From an uncultured Erysipelotrichaceae bacterium (lineage in GTDB: Bacteria; Bacillota_I; Bacilli_A; Erysipelotrichales; Erysipelotrichaceae): a DNA stretch of 6,846 nucleotides. Location: the NCBI GenBank assembly GCA_902796465.1, contig CADBPK010000181.1:1-6846 (forward strand). Direction: 5' to 3'. Shown here piece by piece: positions 1 to 5,479 of this stretch; positions within the stretch are counted from its first letter, which is position 1, and each line of letters begins with the position of its first letter. The notes below the pieces were generated by a model. That model was not told the DNA's origin, did no database searches, and saw only the letters and a list, made by a program, of their open reading frames with translations. Position numbers and translations under genes: made by a program.

Positions 1-1
1 A

Positions 2-364
2 GGCAATTCCTGTGAATTAAAGAATGTCATTCTTTTTTACTATGTCCAGACCCCGCATTATAACTATGTTGGCGACTCTATTCTTGGATATTATTCACAC
101 ATGGGAGCAGGTTCTATTACCAGCAATGTCAAAAGCGATAAACACCTTGTCGTCGTACATGGAGAAGATGAAGATGTCGAGACAGGAATTAAGAAATTTG
201 GGGCGATGGTCGGAGATTATGTGGAAGTTGGCTGTAACTCTGTCCTGAATCCGGGTACTGTAATCGGAAGACATTCAAACATCTATCCTGTTTGCTGTGT
301 AAGAGGAGTAGTGCCTGAAAATTCAATTTATAAAACCGGCGGCGTAATTGTTGAAAAAGAATAA
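2..364 (+). CDS. Hexapeptide-repeat (left-handed beta-helix) acyltransferase, GlmU C-domain-like, 3' part only
   Basis: This is the last 120 residues of an open frame that enters from the left edge, so the true start is outside the window. An internal ATG at 101 is not the start, because the frame is open and conserved-looking before it. Visible motifs are NYVGDSILGYYSHMGAGSIT followed by SNVKSDK, then GAMVGDYVEVGCNSVLNPGT and VIGRHSNIYPVCCVRG. The I/V-G-x-x hexapeptide rungs form a left-handed beta-helix, and the GAGSITSN stretch matches the GAGTITCN region of the GlmU acetyltransferase domain. Members of this family transfer acyl groups to sugar nucleotides or sugar phosphates, often for cell-envelope precursors. 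Short GlmU-like proteins lacking the uridylyltransferase domain exist in Bacillota, and I infer this is one, but the missing N-terminus could hold such a domain. The gene ends 21 bases before a convergent threonine aldolase gene. The family call is solid; the substrate is unknown. Confidence 0.78.
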   Translation, partial: GNSCELKNVILFYYVQTPHYNYVGDSILGYYSHMGAGSITSNVKSDKHLVVVHGEDEDVETGIKKFGAMVGDYVEVGCNSVLNPGTVIGRHSNIYPVCCVRGVVPENSIYKTGGVIVEKE

Positions 365-387
365 AAACGATACCGAAGTATCGTTTT
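363..387. terminator. Bidirectional intrinsic terminator with a UUCG tetraloop on the minus strand
   Basis: A perfect 10-bp inverted repeat (364-373 with 378-387) encloses a 4-base loop. On the plus strand the hairpin begins at the acyltransferase stop codon and ends in TTTT. On the minus strand it reads C-TTCG-G at the tip, the extra-stable UUCG tetraloop, and is followed by five T (367-363). The minus-strand stop codon of the threonine aldolase (388-386) lies within the stem base. It can therefore serve both converging genes, and looks better suited to the minus one. Confidence 0.8.
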
Positions 388-1411
388 ACAGGGCGTTGAT
401 CAGCTGATCAACGTTTTCTTTTGGTGTCATGAAGCTTGTCACGAAACGGACTGCCGTGTGGGAATCATCGGTTTTGCACCATGTATGGAAGCTGAACTGT
501 TTTCGCAGCTCTGCGATCTTTTCGTTGGGAAGGATCGGGAAGAGCTGGTTGGTCTGCGGCGCATAGAAGAATTCATAGTTCTTTTCCTTCAGCGCATCCG
601 TAAGCAGTTCTGCCATCTCCATTGCATGCCTGGATATTTTAAAATAGCGGTTATCTGTGAACAGTTCTTCAAACTGTATCCCCAGCATTCTGCCTTTTGC
701 CAGCATGCCGCCTCTCTGTTTGATGTGATAGCGGAAATCCTTTTTCAGCCGATCATTTACAAAGACAACAGCTTCTCCGAATAACGCGCCGACTTTTGTA
801 CCGCCGATATAGAAGACATCCGTATATTTTGCAAAGTCTGGCAAGGTCAGGTCATTCTGCTTTGACCCGAGACCGTATCCGAGTCTTGCTCCATCAACGA
901 ACAGGGGAAGATCATATCTCCTGCATGTTTCATAAAGGTCGGTCAGCTGCTGCTTCGTATACAGCGTCCCGTTTTCTGTCGGGAATGAAATATAGACCAT
1001 GCCCGGCTGGACAATATGTTCAAAGGATTCATCATTGATATGATCCAGGACCGCCTTTTCGACCTGCGCAGCTGTAATGGTCCCGTCTTTTGAAGGGAGC
1101 GGGAGGCATTTATGACCGGTGGCTTCCACTGCGCCTGTTTCATGTACGTTGATATGTCCGGTCGCAGCGCATAATACTCCCTGGTGCGGTTTGAGGATCG
1201 ATGCGATAACTGTCATATTCGCCTGTGTGCCGCCGGTCAGAAAATGAACGTCGATATTCTGGTTCCCGCAGGCATCTTTGATCAGCTGGCGGGCATGGTC
1301 GCAATGGACATCCTCACCGTAGCCGGGTGTCTGTTCGGAATTGGTGCGGCTGAGTGCTTCAAGGATCTCCGGAATGCATCCTTCCATGTAGTCGCTGTCG
1401 AAACGAATCAT
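386..1411 (-). CDS. ltaA: Low-specificity L-threonine aldolase (PLP-dependent)
   Basis: A 341-residue fold-type I PLP enzyme expected to cleave L-threonine or L-allo-threonine to glycine and acetaldehyde in the cytosol. The visible landmarks come in the family order. GHINVHETG (residues 85-93) supplies the histidine that stacks on the cofactor. FVDGARLG (171-178) supplies the aspartate that pairs with the pyridine nitrogen. IGGTKVGALFGEA (202-214) holds the Schiff-base lysine K206. VRFVTSF (321-327) holds the likely carboxylate-binding arginine R322. The length is normal for the family. I chose the ATG at 1411 because AGAAGG lies 7 bases upstream and the protein then begins MIRFDSDYMEG, as relatives do. 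The frame stays open further upstream to 1504, but that extension would overlap the divergent sua5. It is convergent with the acyltransferase and divergent from sua5, which also uses threonine. Related beta-eliminating lyases share this fold, so the exact substrate is inferred. Confidence 0.9.
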   Translation of the reverse strand: MIRFDSDYMEGCIPEILEALSRTNSEQTPGYGEDVHCDHARQLIKDACGNQNIDVHFLTGGTQANMTVIASILKPHQGVLCAATGHINVHETGAVEATGHKCLPLPSKDGTITAAQVEKAVLDHINDESFEHIVQPGMVYISFPTENGTLYTKQQLTDLYETCRRYDLPLFVDGARLGYGLGSKQNDLTLPDFAKYTDVFYIGGTKVGALFGEAVVFVNDRLKKDFRYHIKQRGGMLAKGRMLGIQFEELFTDNRYFKISRHAMEMAELLTDALKEKNYEFFYAPQTNQLFPILPNEKIAELRKQFSFHTWCKTDDSHTAVRFVTSFMTPKENVDQLINAL

Positions 1412-1412
1412 A

Positions 1413-1442
1413 TTGGTACCTTCTTTCATCGTGTTATATAAT
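1413..1442 (+). promoter_or_regulatory. Candidate promoter of sua5
   Basis: A perfect TATAAT lies at 1437-1442, with TTGGTA at 1413-1418 as a 4-of-6 match to the -35 consensus and an 18-base spacer. Transcription would start about 1448-1450, right at the ATG at 1451. The -35 half overlaps the ribosome binding site and leader of the divergent threonine aldolase gene. Confidence 0.6.
1419..1424 (-). promoter_or_regulatory. Ribosome binding site of the threonine aldolase
   Basis: On the minus strand AGAAGG lies 7 bases before the ATG at 1411. It supports this start over the longer upstream frame, which has an ATG near 1504. Confidence 0.75.
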
Positions 1443-1468
1443 ACCATCATATGAAAAGATATTCCCAA
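1438..1468 (-). promoter_or_regulatory. Candidate promoter of the threonine aldolase gene
   Basis: Reading the minus strand, TATTAT (1443-1438) is a near-consensus -10. TTGGGA (1468-1463) is a possible -35, with a long 19-base spacer, lying inside the first codons of sua5. The predicted start near 1431 gives a leader of about 20 bases that includes the AGAAGG site. The -10 overlaps the sua5 TATAAT on the other strand, so the two promoters may exclude one another. The weak point is the spacer length. Confidence 0.42.
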
Positions 1469-2056
1469 AAAGAGCTGCCTGAACTGGCAGAAATTCTGAG
1501 ACATGACGGTGTAATCGCCGTACCGACTGATACGGTCTACGGACTGTGTTCGCAGATCCGGACACAGAAAGCACAGGAAAACCTCCGGAGGGTAAAAAAC
1601 CGTCCTGCAGAAAAAGCATTTCCGATCATGTGTCAGAATAAAGCACAGATGAAGGAAGTTGCCGAAATGAATGAAATTGCAGAAGCTGTTATCGATGCAT
1701 TTATGCCGGGTCCGCTGACCGTTATATTAAATAAGAAGGAAGATCTGCCGGATTATATCAATGGAGGAATGAAAACCGTTGCCCTGCGCATGGCGGTAAG
1801 CCCTGTGCTGGAAGAGCTGATCCGGCTGACCGGATGCCCGCTGTTTATGACAAGCGCGAACCAGTCCGGTGAAAAAACAGCAGGAACAATAGAAGAAATT
1901 GAAAAAGCCTGTCCTCTCCTTGACGGTATCCTGGAAGGAGATACGAAATATGCGCAGGCAAGTACAATTGTTGATTGTACAGGCGAAATTCGAATATTAA
2001 GGGATGGACCTGTAAAAATTGATGGTATAATAGCGAACGTGCAGAGAGGAGAATAG
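1451..2056 (+). CDS. ywlC: L-threonylcarbamoyladenylate synthase (Sua5/YwlC/YrdC family)
   Basis: A 201-residue cytosolic enzyme expected to make threonylcarbamoyl-AMP from threonine, bicarbonate and ATP. This is the first step of the t6A modification at position 37 of tRNAs that read ANN codons. Family motifs are clear: PTDTVYGL (25-32), the basic [12 protein letters not shown] stretch (49-60) that binds nucleotide, MPGPLTVIL (85-93), LRMAVSP (112-118), TSANQSG (134-140), STIVD (171-175) and ILRDG (182-186). Length and content match the single-domain YrdC/TsaC form, without the extra C-terminal Sua5 domain. The start at 1451 fits the usual N-terminus, yet no ribosome binding site precedes it and a TATAAT box ends only 8 bases upstream, which suggests a leaderless message. 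The gene ends one base before glyA and probably shares its transcript. The TsaD, TsaB and TsaE partners of the pathway are not in this window. Confidence 0.93.
   Translation: MKRYSQKELPELAEILRHDGVIAVPTDTVYGLCSQIRTQKAQENLRRVKNRPAEKAFPIMCQNKAQMKEVAEMNEIAEAVIDAFMPGPLTVILNKKEDLPDYINGGMKTVALRMAVSPVLEELIRLTGCPLFMTSANQSGEKTAGTIEEIEKACPLLDGILEGDTKYAQASTIVDCTGEIRILRDGPVKIDGIIANVQRGE
2023..2031 (+). promoter_or_regulatory. Possible internal extended -10 promoter for glyA
   Basis: TGGTATAAT, a perfect extended -10, lies inside the last codons of sua5. A start about 2038 would give glyA a leader of about 20 bases carrying its AGGAG site. I see no convincing -35, which extended -10 promoters can do without. 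It could let glyA be expressed independently of sua5. Confidence 0.4.
2047..2051 (+). promoter_or_regulatory. Ribosome binding site of glyA inside the end of sua5
   Basis: AGGAG within GAGAGGAGAA lies 6 bases before the glyA ATG and is entirely within the last codons of sua5, consistent with translational coupling. Confidence 0.8.
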
Positions 2057-2057
2057 C

Positions 2058-3275
2058 ATGTTAGATAGAGAATTGCAGGCGATGATTGAAAAAGAAAGAC
2101 AGCGCCAGAAAAACAACATCGAGCTGATCGCGTCCGAAAACTTCTGTTCCAGAGAAGTCCGCGATATGGCAGGTTCCATTCTTACCAATAAATATGCGGA
2201 AGGTTATCCCGGTCACCGTTATTACGGCGGCTGTGTCAATATAGATGAAGTAGAAGATCTTGCCAGAAGAAGGGCATGTGAGCTGTTCGGGGCAGATCAC
2301 GCCAATGTGCAGCCGCACAGCGGCTCCCAGGCAAACATGGGCGTTTATATGTCAGTCCTGACACCTGGTGATAAAGTACTCGGTATGGATCTTGCAGCAG
2401 GCGGTCATCTGACCCATGGCGCAAAGGTTTCATTCAGCGGCAAACTCTATGATTTCTACAGCTATAACGTTAACCCGGAAACGGAAATGCTCGACTACGA
2501 TGCGATCCGTTCCTATGCGATGGAGATCCGTCCGAAACTGATCGTCTGCGGTGCCAGTGCATATGCCCGTGCGATCGATTTCAGGGAATTCCGCAGGATC
2601 GCGGATGATTCCGGTGCTATGTTAATGGTTGATATGGCACACATTGCCGGTCTTGTAGCGGCAGGCTATCACATGAATCCGGTTCCGTATGCGGAATTTG
2701 TAACAACGACAACACATAAGACATTACGCGGTCCGCGCGGAGGCATGATCCTGTGCCGTGAGGAATTTGCAAAGAAAGTTGACAAGGCGATCTTCCCGGG
2801 CATCCAGGGCGGTCCGTTATGCCATATCGTCGCGGCGAAGGCACAGTGCTTCTATGAAGCACAGCAGCCGGAATATAAAGCATATATCAAACAGCTGATG
2901 GACAACTGTCAGGAACTGGCTTCCGTACTGGAAAGCGAAGGATTCCGCCTGGTTTCCGGCGGTACAGACAACCATCTGATCCTGGTGGATACGATGTCCC
3001 TCGGCATTACCGGAAAAGAGGCAGAAGAAGCACTGGATGAAGTGAATATCACCTGCAATAAAAACTCCATTCCGTATGACAAGCAGAAGCCGAATACAAC
3101 ATCAGGCGTCCGTCTGGGAACAGCAGCTATGACCACCAAGGGATTCAAGGAAAAGGAATTCCGACAGGTCGGTCTCTGGATCGCAGAAGTTCTGAAGAAC
3201 AAGGACAATGAAGAAGTCAAGGCAAGAATCAAAAACGAAGTTGTCGCACTGACAGATCAGTTTCCGTTTGAATAA
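2058..3275 (+). CDS. glyA: Serine hydroxymethyltransferase
   Basis: A 405-residue PLP enzyme that converts serine and tetrahydrofolate to glycine and 5,10-methylenetetrahydrofolate. It is the main source of one-carbon units for thymidylate, purines and methionine. The sequence is canonical from end to end: [10 protein letters not shown] (22-31), [15 protein letters not shown] (44-58), PHSGSQAN (86-93), GGHLTHG (115-121) with the PLP-stacking H120, [13 protein letters not shown] (191-203) with the cofactor-binding D192, [14 protein letters not shown] (216-229) with Schiff-base lysine K221, and SGVRLGT (349-355) with the substrate-carboxylate arginine R352. The length is typical of bacterial enzymes, slightly short at the C-terminus. 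It starts one base after sua5 and has a strong internal ribosome binding site. A hairpin separates it from the DUF1015 gene. Threonine aldolase nearby makes glycine by a second route. Confidence 0.97.
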   Translation: MLDRELQAMIEKERQRQKNNIELIASENFCSREVRDMAGSILTNKYAEGYPGHRYYGGCVNIDEVEDLARRRACELFGADHANVQPHSGSQANMGVYMSVLTPGDKVLGMDLAAGGHLTHGAKVSFSGKLYDFYSYNVNPETEMLDYDAIRSYAMEIRPKLIVCGASAYARAIDFREFRRIADDSGAMLMVDMAHIAGLVAAGYHMNPVPYAEFVTTTTHKTLRGPRGGMILCREEFAKKVDKAIFPGIQGGPLCHIVAAKAQCFYEAQQPEYKAYIKQLMDNCQELASVLESEGFRLVSGGTDNHLILVDTMSLGITGKEAEEALDEVNITCNKNSIPYDKQKPNTTSGVRLGTAAMTTKGFKEKEFRQVGLWIAEVLKNKDNEEVKARIKNEVVALTDQFPFE

Positions 3276-3280
3276 CAGAT

Positions 3281-3306
3281 AATAGTCTTCGCTTGCGAAG
3301 ACTATT
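3281..3306 (+). other. Intercistronic hairpin with a CUUG tetraloop between glyA and the DUF1015 gene
   Basis: A perfect 11-bp stem (3281-3291 with 3296-3306) is capped by G-CTTG-C, a known extra-stable tetraloop. Only TTT follows, so it is at best a weak terminator. It stands 5 bases after the glyA stop and ends about 7 bases before the AAGAAGGGA site of the next gene. Likely roles are partial termination that lowers downstream expression, or protection of the glyA 3' end. Which one applies cannot be told from sequence. Confidence 0.72.
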
Positions 3307-3313
3307 TCAGAAA

Positions 3314-3320
3314 GAAGGGA
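3314..3320 (+). promoter_or_regulatory. Ribosome binding site of the DUF1015 gene
   Basis: GAAGGGA lies 5 bases before the ATG at 3326. It rules out the earlier in-frame ATG at 3293, which is inside the hairpin loop region and has no such site. Confidence 0.7.
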
Positions 3321-3325
3321 CAGAT

Positions 3326-4555
3326 ATGAAACAAGTATTCTATCCGGCAGATATCCTTCTGCCCAAAAAAGATATCGATTATACAAAATGGGCTGTGATC
3401 GCATGTGATCAGTTTACTTCCGAGCCGGAATACTGGCAGGCGGTAAAACAATATGTGGATGAAGCACCTTCCACCCTGGATCTGATCTTTCCGGAAGCCG
3501 ATCTGCAGGATGAGAACGTTCACCGTATTGACTGGATCCATCACTGTATGAACAACTATCTGATCCGTGATCTTTTTGATGAGTACAGGAAGTCCTATGT
3601 CTATGTGGAAAGAACACTGGCAGATGGTTCGCTCCGCTGCGGCATCGTCGGGATGGTAGATCTGGAAGAATATGATTATTCCGGACATTCCATTACAGCG
3701 ATCCGGGCAACGGAAGAAACCGTGATGGAACGGATCCCGCCCCGCACGGCAGTCAGGAAAAATGCATCCCTCGATGTGTCGCATATCATCCTGCTCTGCG
3801 AAGACGAGAAAAAAGAACTGATCGAAGGTGTTTCAAAGATCAAAGAAGAATTACCGCTGCTGTATGATCTTGACCTGATGGAAGAAGGCGGACATATCCA
3901 GGGCAGGCTCCTGGAAAAAGAAGCTGTAAAATCCTTCAACCGGGCACTGCGCAGTTATATCCGCAGGCAGGAGGAAAAATACGGGAAAGATCCTGTATGT
4001 TTCCTGCTTGGGGACGGAAATCATTCTCTGGCCTGTGCGAAAGACTGCTACGAAGAATGGAAAAGCAATCATCCGAATACGGATACAATGCATCTGCCGC
4101 TTCGCTATGCCCTGGTGGAACTGAATAATATCTATTCCTATGAACAGGAATTTGAACCGATCCACCGTCTGGTTCGCGGCGTTGATCCGGAAAAGCTCCT
4201 GAAAGAGCTGGACTGCGGGAGAAACGACGGCCTGCCGGTAAAATGGTATGCGAAAGATGCAGAAGGTACCATTTATCTGGATAACAGTTTCGGCGGCATC
4301 GCACTGGGCATCCTTCAGCCTCTGCTGGATGCCTACATTGAAGAAAACGGCGGAGAAATCGATTATATTCACGGACTCGCTTCCCTGAAAAAAACAGCGA
4401 ACGAAGAAAATACAATCGGGTTTGAACTGACTGCAATCGGAAAGGATGCTTTCTTTGAGAACGTTACCCGTTACGGTGTTTATCCGAGAAAGACATTCTC
4501 GATCGGTGAGGCAAGAGAAAAAAGATATTATATGGAATGCAGAAATATCATATAA
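3326..4555 (+). CDS. DUF1015 family protein of unknown function, possibly linked to serine metabolism
   Basis: A 409-residue soluble protein with no signal peptide or membrane segment. It matches the DUF1015 family over its whole length: an N-terminal YPADILLP (6-13), ACDQFTSEPEYW (26-37), GDGNHSLACAK (229-239), RYALVELNNIY (260-270), FEPIHRLV (276-283), DYIHG (346-350), and the C-terminal block RYGVYPRKTFSIGEAREKRY (382-401). The strongest candidate active-site motif is GDGNHS, the counterpart of the DGHHR-type motif in other members. The biochemical role is not established as far as I know. From memory, relatives often lie next to serA and serC, and here the gene follows glyA in the same direction, which supports a place in serine or glycine metabolism. 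Expression probably comes by readthrough from glyA past the intervening hairpin, since I see no good promoter in the 50-base gap. An intrinsic terminator follows. The family call is firm; the function is inference. Confidence 0.88.
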   Translation: MKQVFYPADILLPKKDIDYTKWAVIACDQFTSEPEYWQAVKQYVDEAPSTLDLIFPEADLQDENVHRIDWIHHCMNNYLIRDLFDEYRKSYVYVERTLADGSLRCGIVGMVDLEEYDYSGHSITAIRATEETVMERIPPRTAVRKNASLDVSHIILLCEDEKKELIEGVSKIKEELPLLYDLDLMEEGGHIQGRLLEKEAVKSFNRALRSYIRRQEEKYGKDPVCFLLGDGNHSLACAKDCYEEWKSNHPNTDTMHLPLRYALVELNNIYSYEQEFEPIHRLVRGVDPEKLLKELDCGRNDGLPVKWYAKDAEGTIYLDNSFGGIALGILQPLLDAYIEENGGEIDYIHGLASLKKTANEENTIGFELTAIGKDAFFENVTRYGVYPRKTFSIGEAREKRYYMECRNII

Positions 4556-4579
4556 TCACACAGAAACAATATTTAAAGG

Positions 4580-4609
4580 GCAAGTAATGTTTAATTACCT
4601 GCTTTTTTT
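4580..4609 (+). terminator. Intrinsic terminator after the DUF1015 gene
   Basis: A 9-bp stem with a single A-C mismatch (4580-4588 with 4594-4602) and a 5-base loop is followed at once by seven T (4603-4609). It lies about 25 bases after the DUF1015 stop and closes the sua5-glyA-DUF1015 unit. Confidence 0.8.
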
Positions 4610-4617
4610 GATATGAT
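4590..4617 (+). promoter_or_regulatory. Candidate promoter of the HAD phosphatase gene
   Basis: TATGAT at 4612-4617 is a good -10 just after the terminator T-run. The only -35 candidate, TTTAAT at 4590-4595 with a 16-base spacer, is poor and lies in the terminator hairpin. A start near 4624 gives a leader of about 16 bases with AAGGAG at 4629-4634. The case rests mainly on position. Confidence 0.38.
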
Positions 4618-4628
4618 AAACAGGAAGT

Positions 4629-4634
4629 AAGGAG
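4629..4634 (+). promoter_or_regulatory. Ribosome binding site of the HAD phosphatase gene
   Basis: AAGGAG lies 5 bases before the ATG at 4640. Confidence 0.8.
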
Positions 4635-4639
4635 ATTAT

Positions 4640-5479
4640 ATGAGCAAAATTGTTTTTCTGGATGTTGACGGGACATTGATCAATTATGAAACAAAATGCC
4701 CTGACAGCGCAAAAGAAGCTGTTGAACTGGCAAGGAAGAACGGCCATAAGGTCTATATCTGCACAGGGTGTTCAAAAGCGGAGATCGAGCAGCGGGATTT
4801 GCCGGAACTTGACGGCATGATCGGCGGAAACGGTGCCTACGTGGAAGATGCCGGACAGGTCGTCATGCATCAGGGATTATCTAAGGAAGAAGTAAAGCAT
4901 GTCGTTGACTGGTGCAACGACCGTCATCTCGGGTTCTATCTGGAAGCAAATTCCGGTATGTACTGCAATGACTATATGCTGGAACAGGGGCCGGCAACAA
5001 TGGTCAAATACGCGACCGGAAAAGGTGCCGATATTTCCAAAGCAGAAGCGAGCGCCAGTAACTTTGTGAACAGTTTCATCCATCTGCAGGGTGATGACCT
5101 GTATCGTGATGATGTTAATAAGATCAGCTTTATTCTGAGTTCCTATCAGGATCATCTGGATTCCAAGACGGAATTTCCGGAACTGATTGCCAATACCTGG
5201 GGCGGAAAAGGAGAACTGGCATTGTTCGGTGACCTTGGTCCGACAGGTATCACAAAGAAACACGCGATTGAAGTACTCCTGAATCATCTGAATGCCAAAC
5301 AGGAAGATACGATCTCCTTTGGTGATGCCAAGATCGATCTTTCCATGTTTGAACTGTGTGCATTCAACGTCGCAATGGGCAACGGCGGACCGGAAATAAA
5401 AGAAGCCGCTGATTACATCACAACAGACGTGGATGAAGACGGCTTATATAATGCATTTAAGTATCTGAAGCTTATCTGA
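4640..5479 (+). CDS. HAD-superfamily hydrolase, Cof-like (IIB) phosphatase
   Basis: A 279-residue soluble phosphatase, of usual length for Cof-type HAD enzymes. Motif I is FLDVDGTL (6-13), with nucleophile D8 and acid/base D10. Motif II is the threonine in ICTGC (40-44). Motif III is a lysine in GITKKHAIE (203-211), most likely K206. Motif IV is SFGDAKIDLSMFE (226-238), with metal-binding D229 and D233. The cap sits between motifs II and III (about residues 80-190), as in class IIB. GGNGAYV (62-68) and AMGNGGPEIKEAADYITTDVDEDG (starting at 245) are also typical. Relatives dephosphorylate sugar phosphates, pyridoxal phosphate or flavin nucleotides, usually with broad specificity, so no substrate can be assigned. 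It appears to be transcribed alone and its stop codon overlaps the convergent glycosyltransferase gene by 8 bases. The TGC in place of the common TGR and GDAKID in place of GDGxND are minor departures that keep the catalytic residues. Confidence 0.9.
   Translation: MSKIVFLDVDGTLINYETKCPDSAKEAVELARKNGHKVYICTGCSKAEIEQRDLPELDGMIGGNGAYVEDAGQVVMHQGLSKEEVKHVVDWCNDRHLGFYLEANSGMYCNDYMLEQGPATMVKYATGKGADISKAEASASNFVNSFIHLQGDDLYRDDVNKISFILSSYQDHLDSKTEFPELIANTWGGKGELALFGDLGPTGITKKHAIEVLLNHLNAKQEDTISFGDAKIDLSMFELCAFNVAMGNGGPEIKEAADYITTDVDEDGLYNAFKYLKLI

Noticed and set aside
24..248. A plus-strand frame of 74 codons starting at 24.
   Set aside because: It runs in another frame through the acyltransferase beta-helix coding sequence, which has clear hexapeptide motifs.
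1412..1504. N-terminal extension of the threonine aldolase frame to an ATG at 1504.
   Set aside because: It overlaps the divergent sua5 coding start, has no ribosome binding site, and the family N-terminus MIRFDSDYMEG with AGAAGG before it begins at 1411.
2032..2060. A glycine riboswitch or T-box leader upstream of glyA.
   Set aside because: Only one base separates sua5 and glyA, and there is no room for or sign of a structured leader.
3249..3283. CTGACA (3249-3254) and GATAAT (3278-3283) as a promoter for the DUF1015 gene.
   Set aside because: The spacer is 23 bases, too long for a standard promoter, and the -10 candidate runs into the hairpin stem.
3302..4436. Three minus-strand open frames of 160 to 173 codons opposite the DUF1015 gene.
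   Set aside because: They are long because of the codon pattern of the plus-strand gene. They show no recognisable motifs, have no ribosome binding sites that I can see, and overlap each other.
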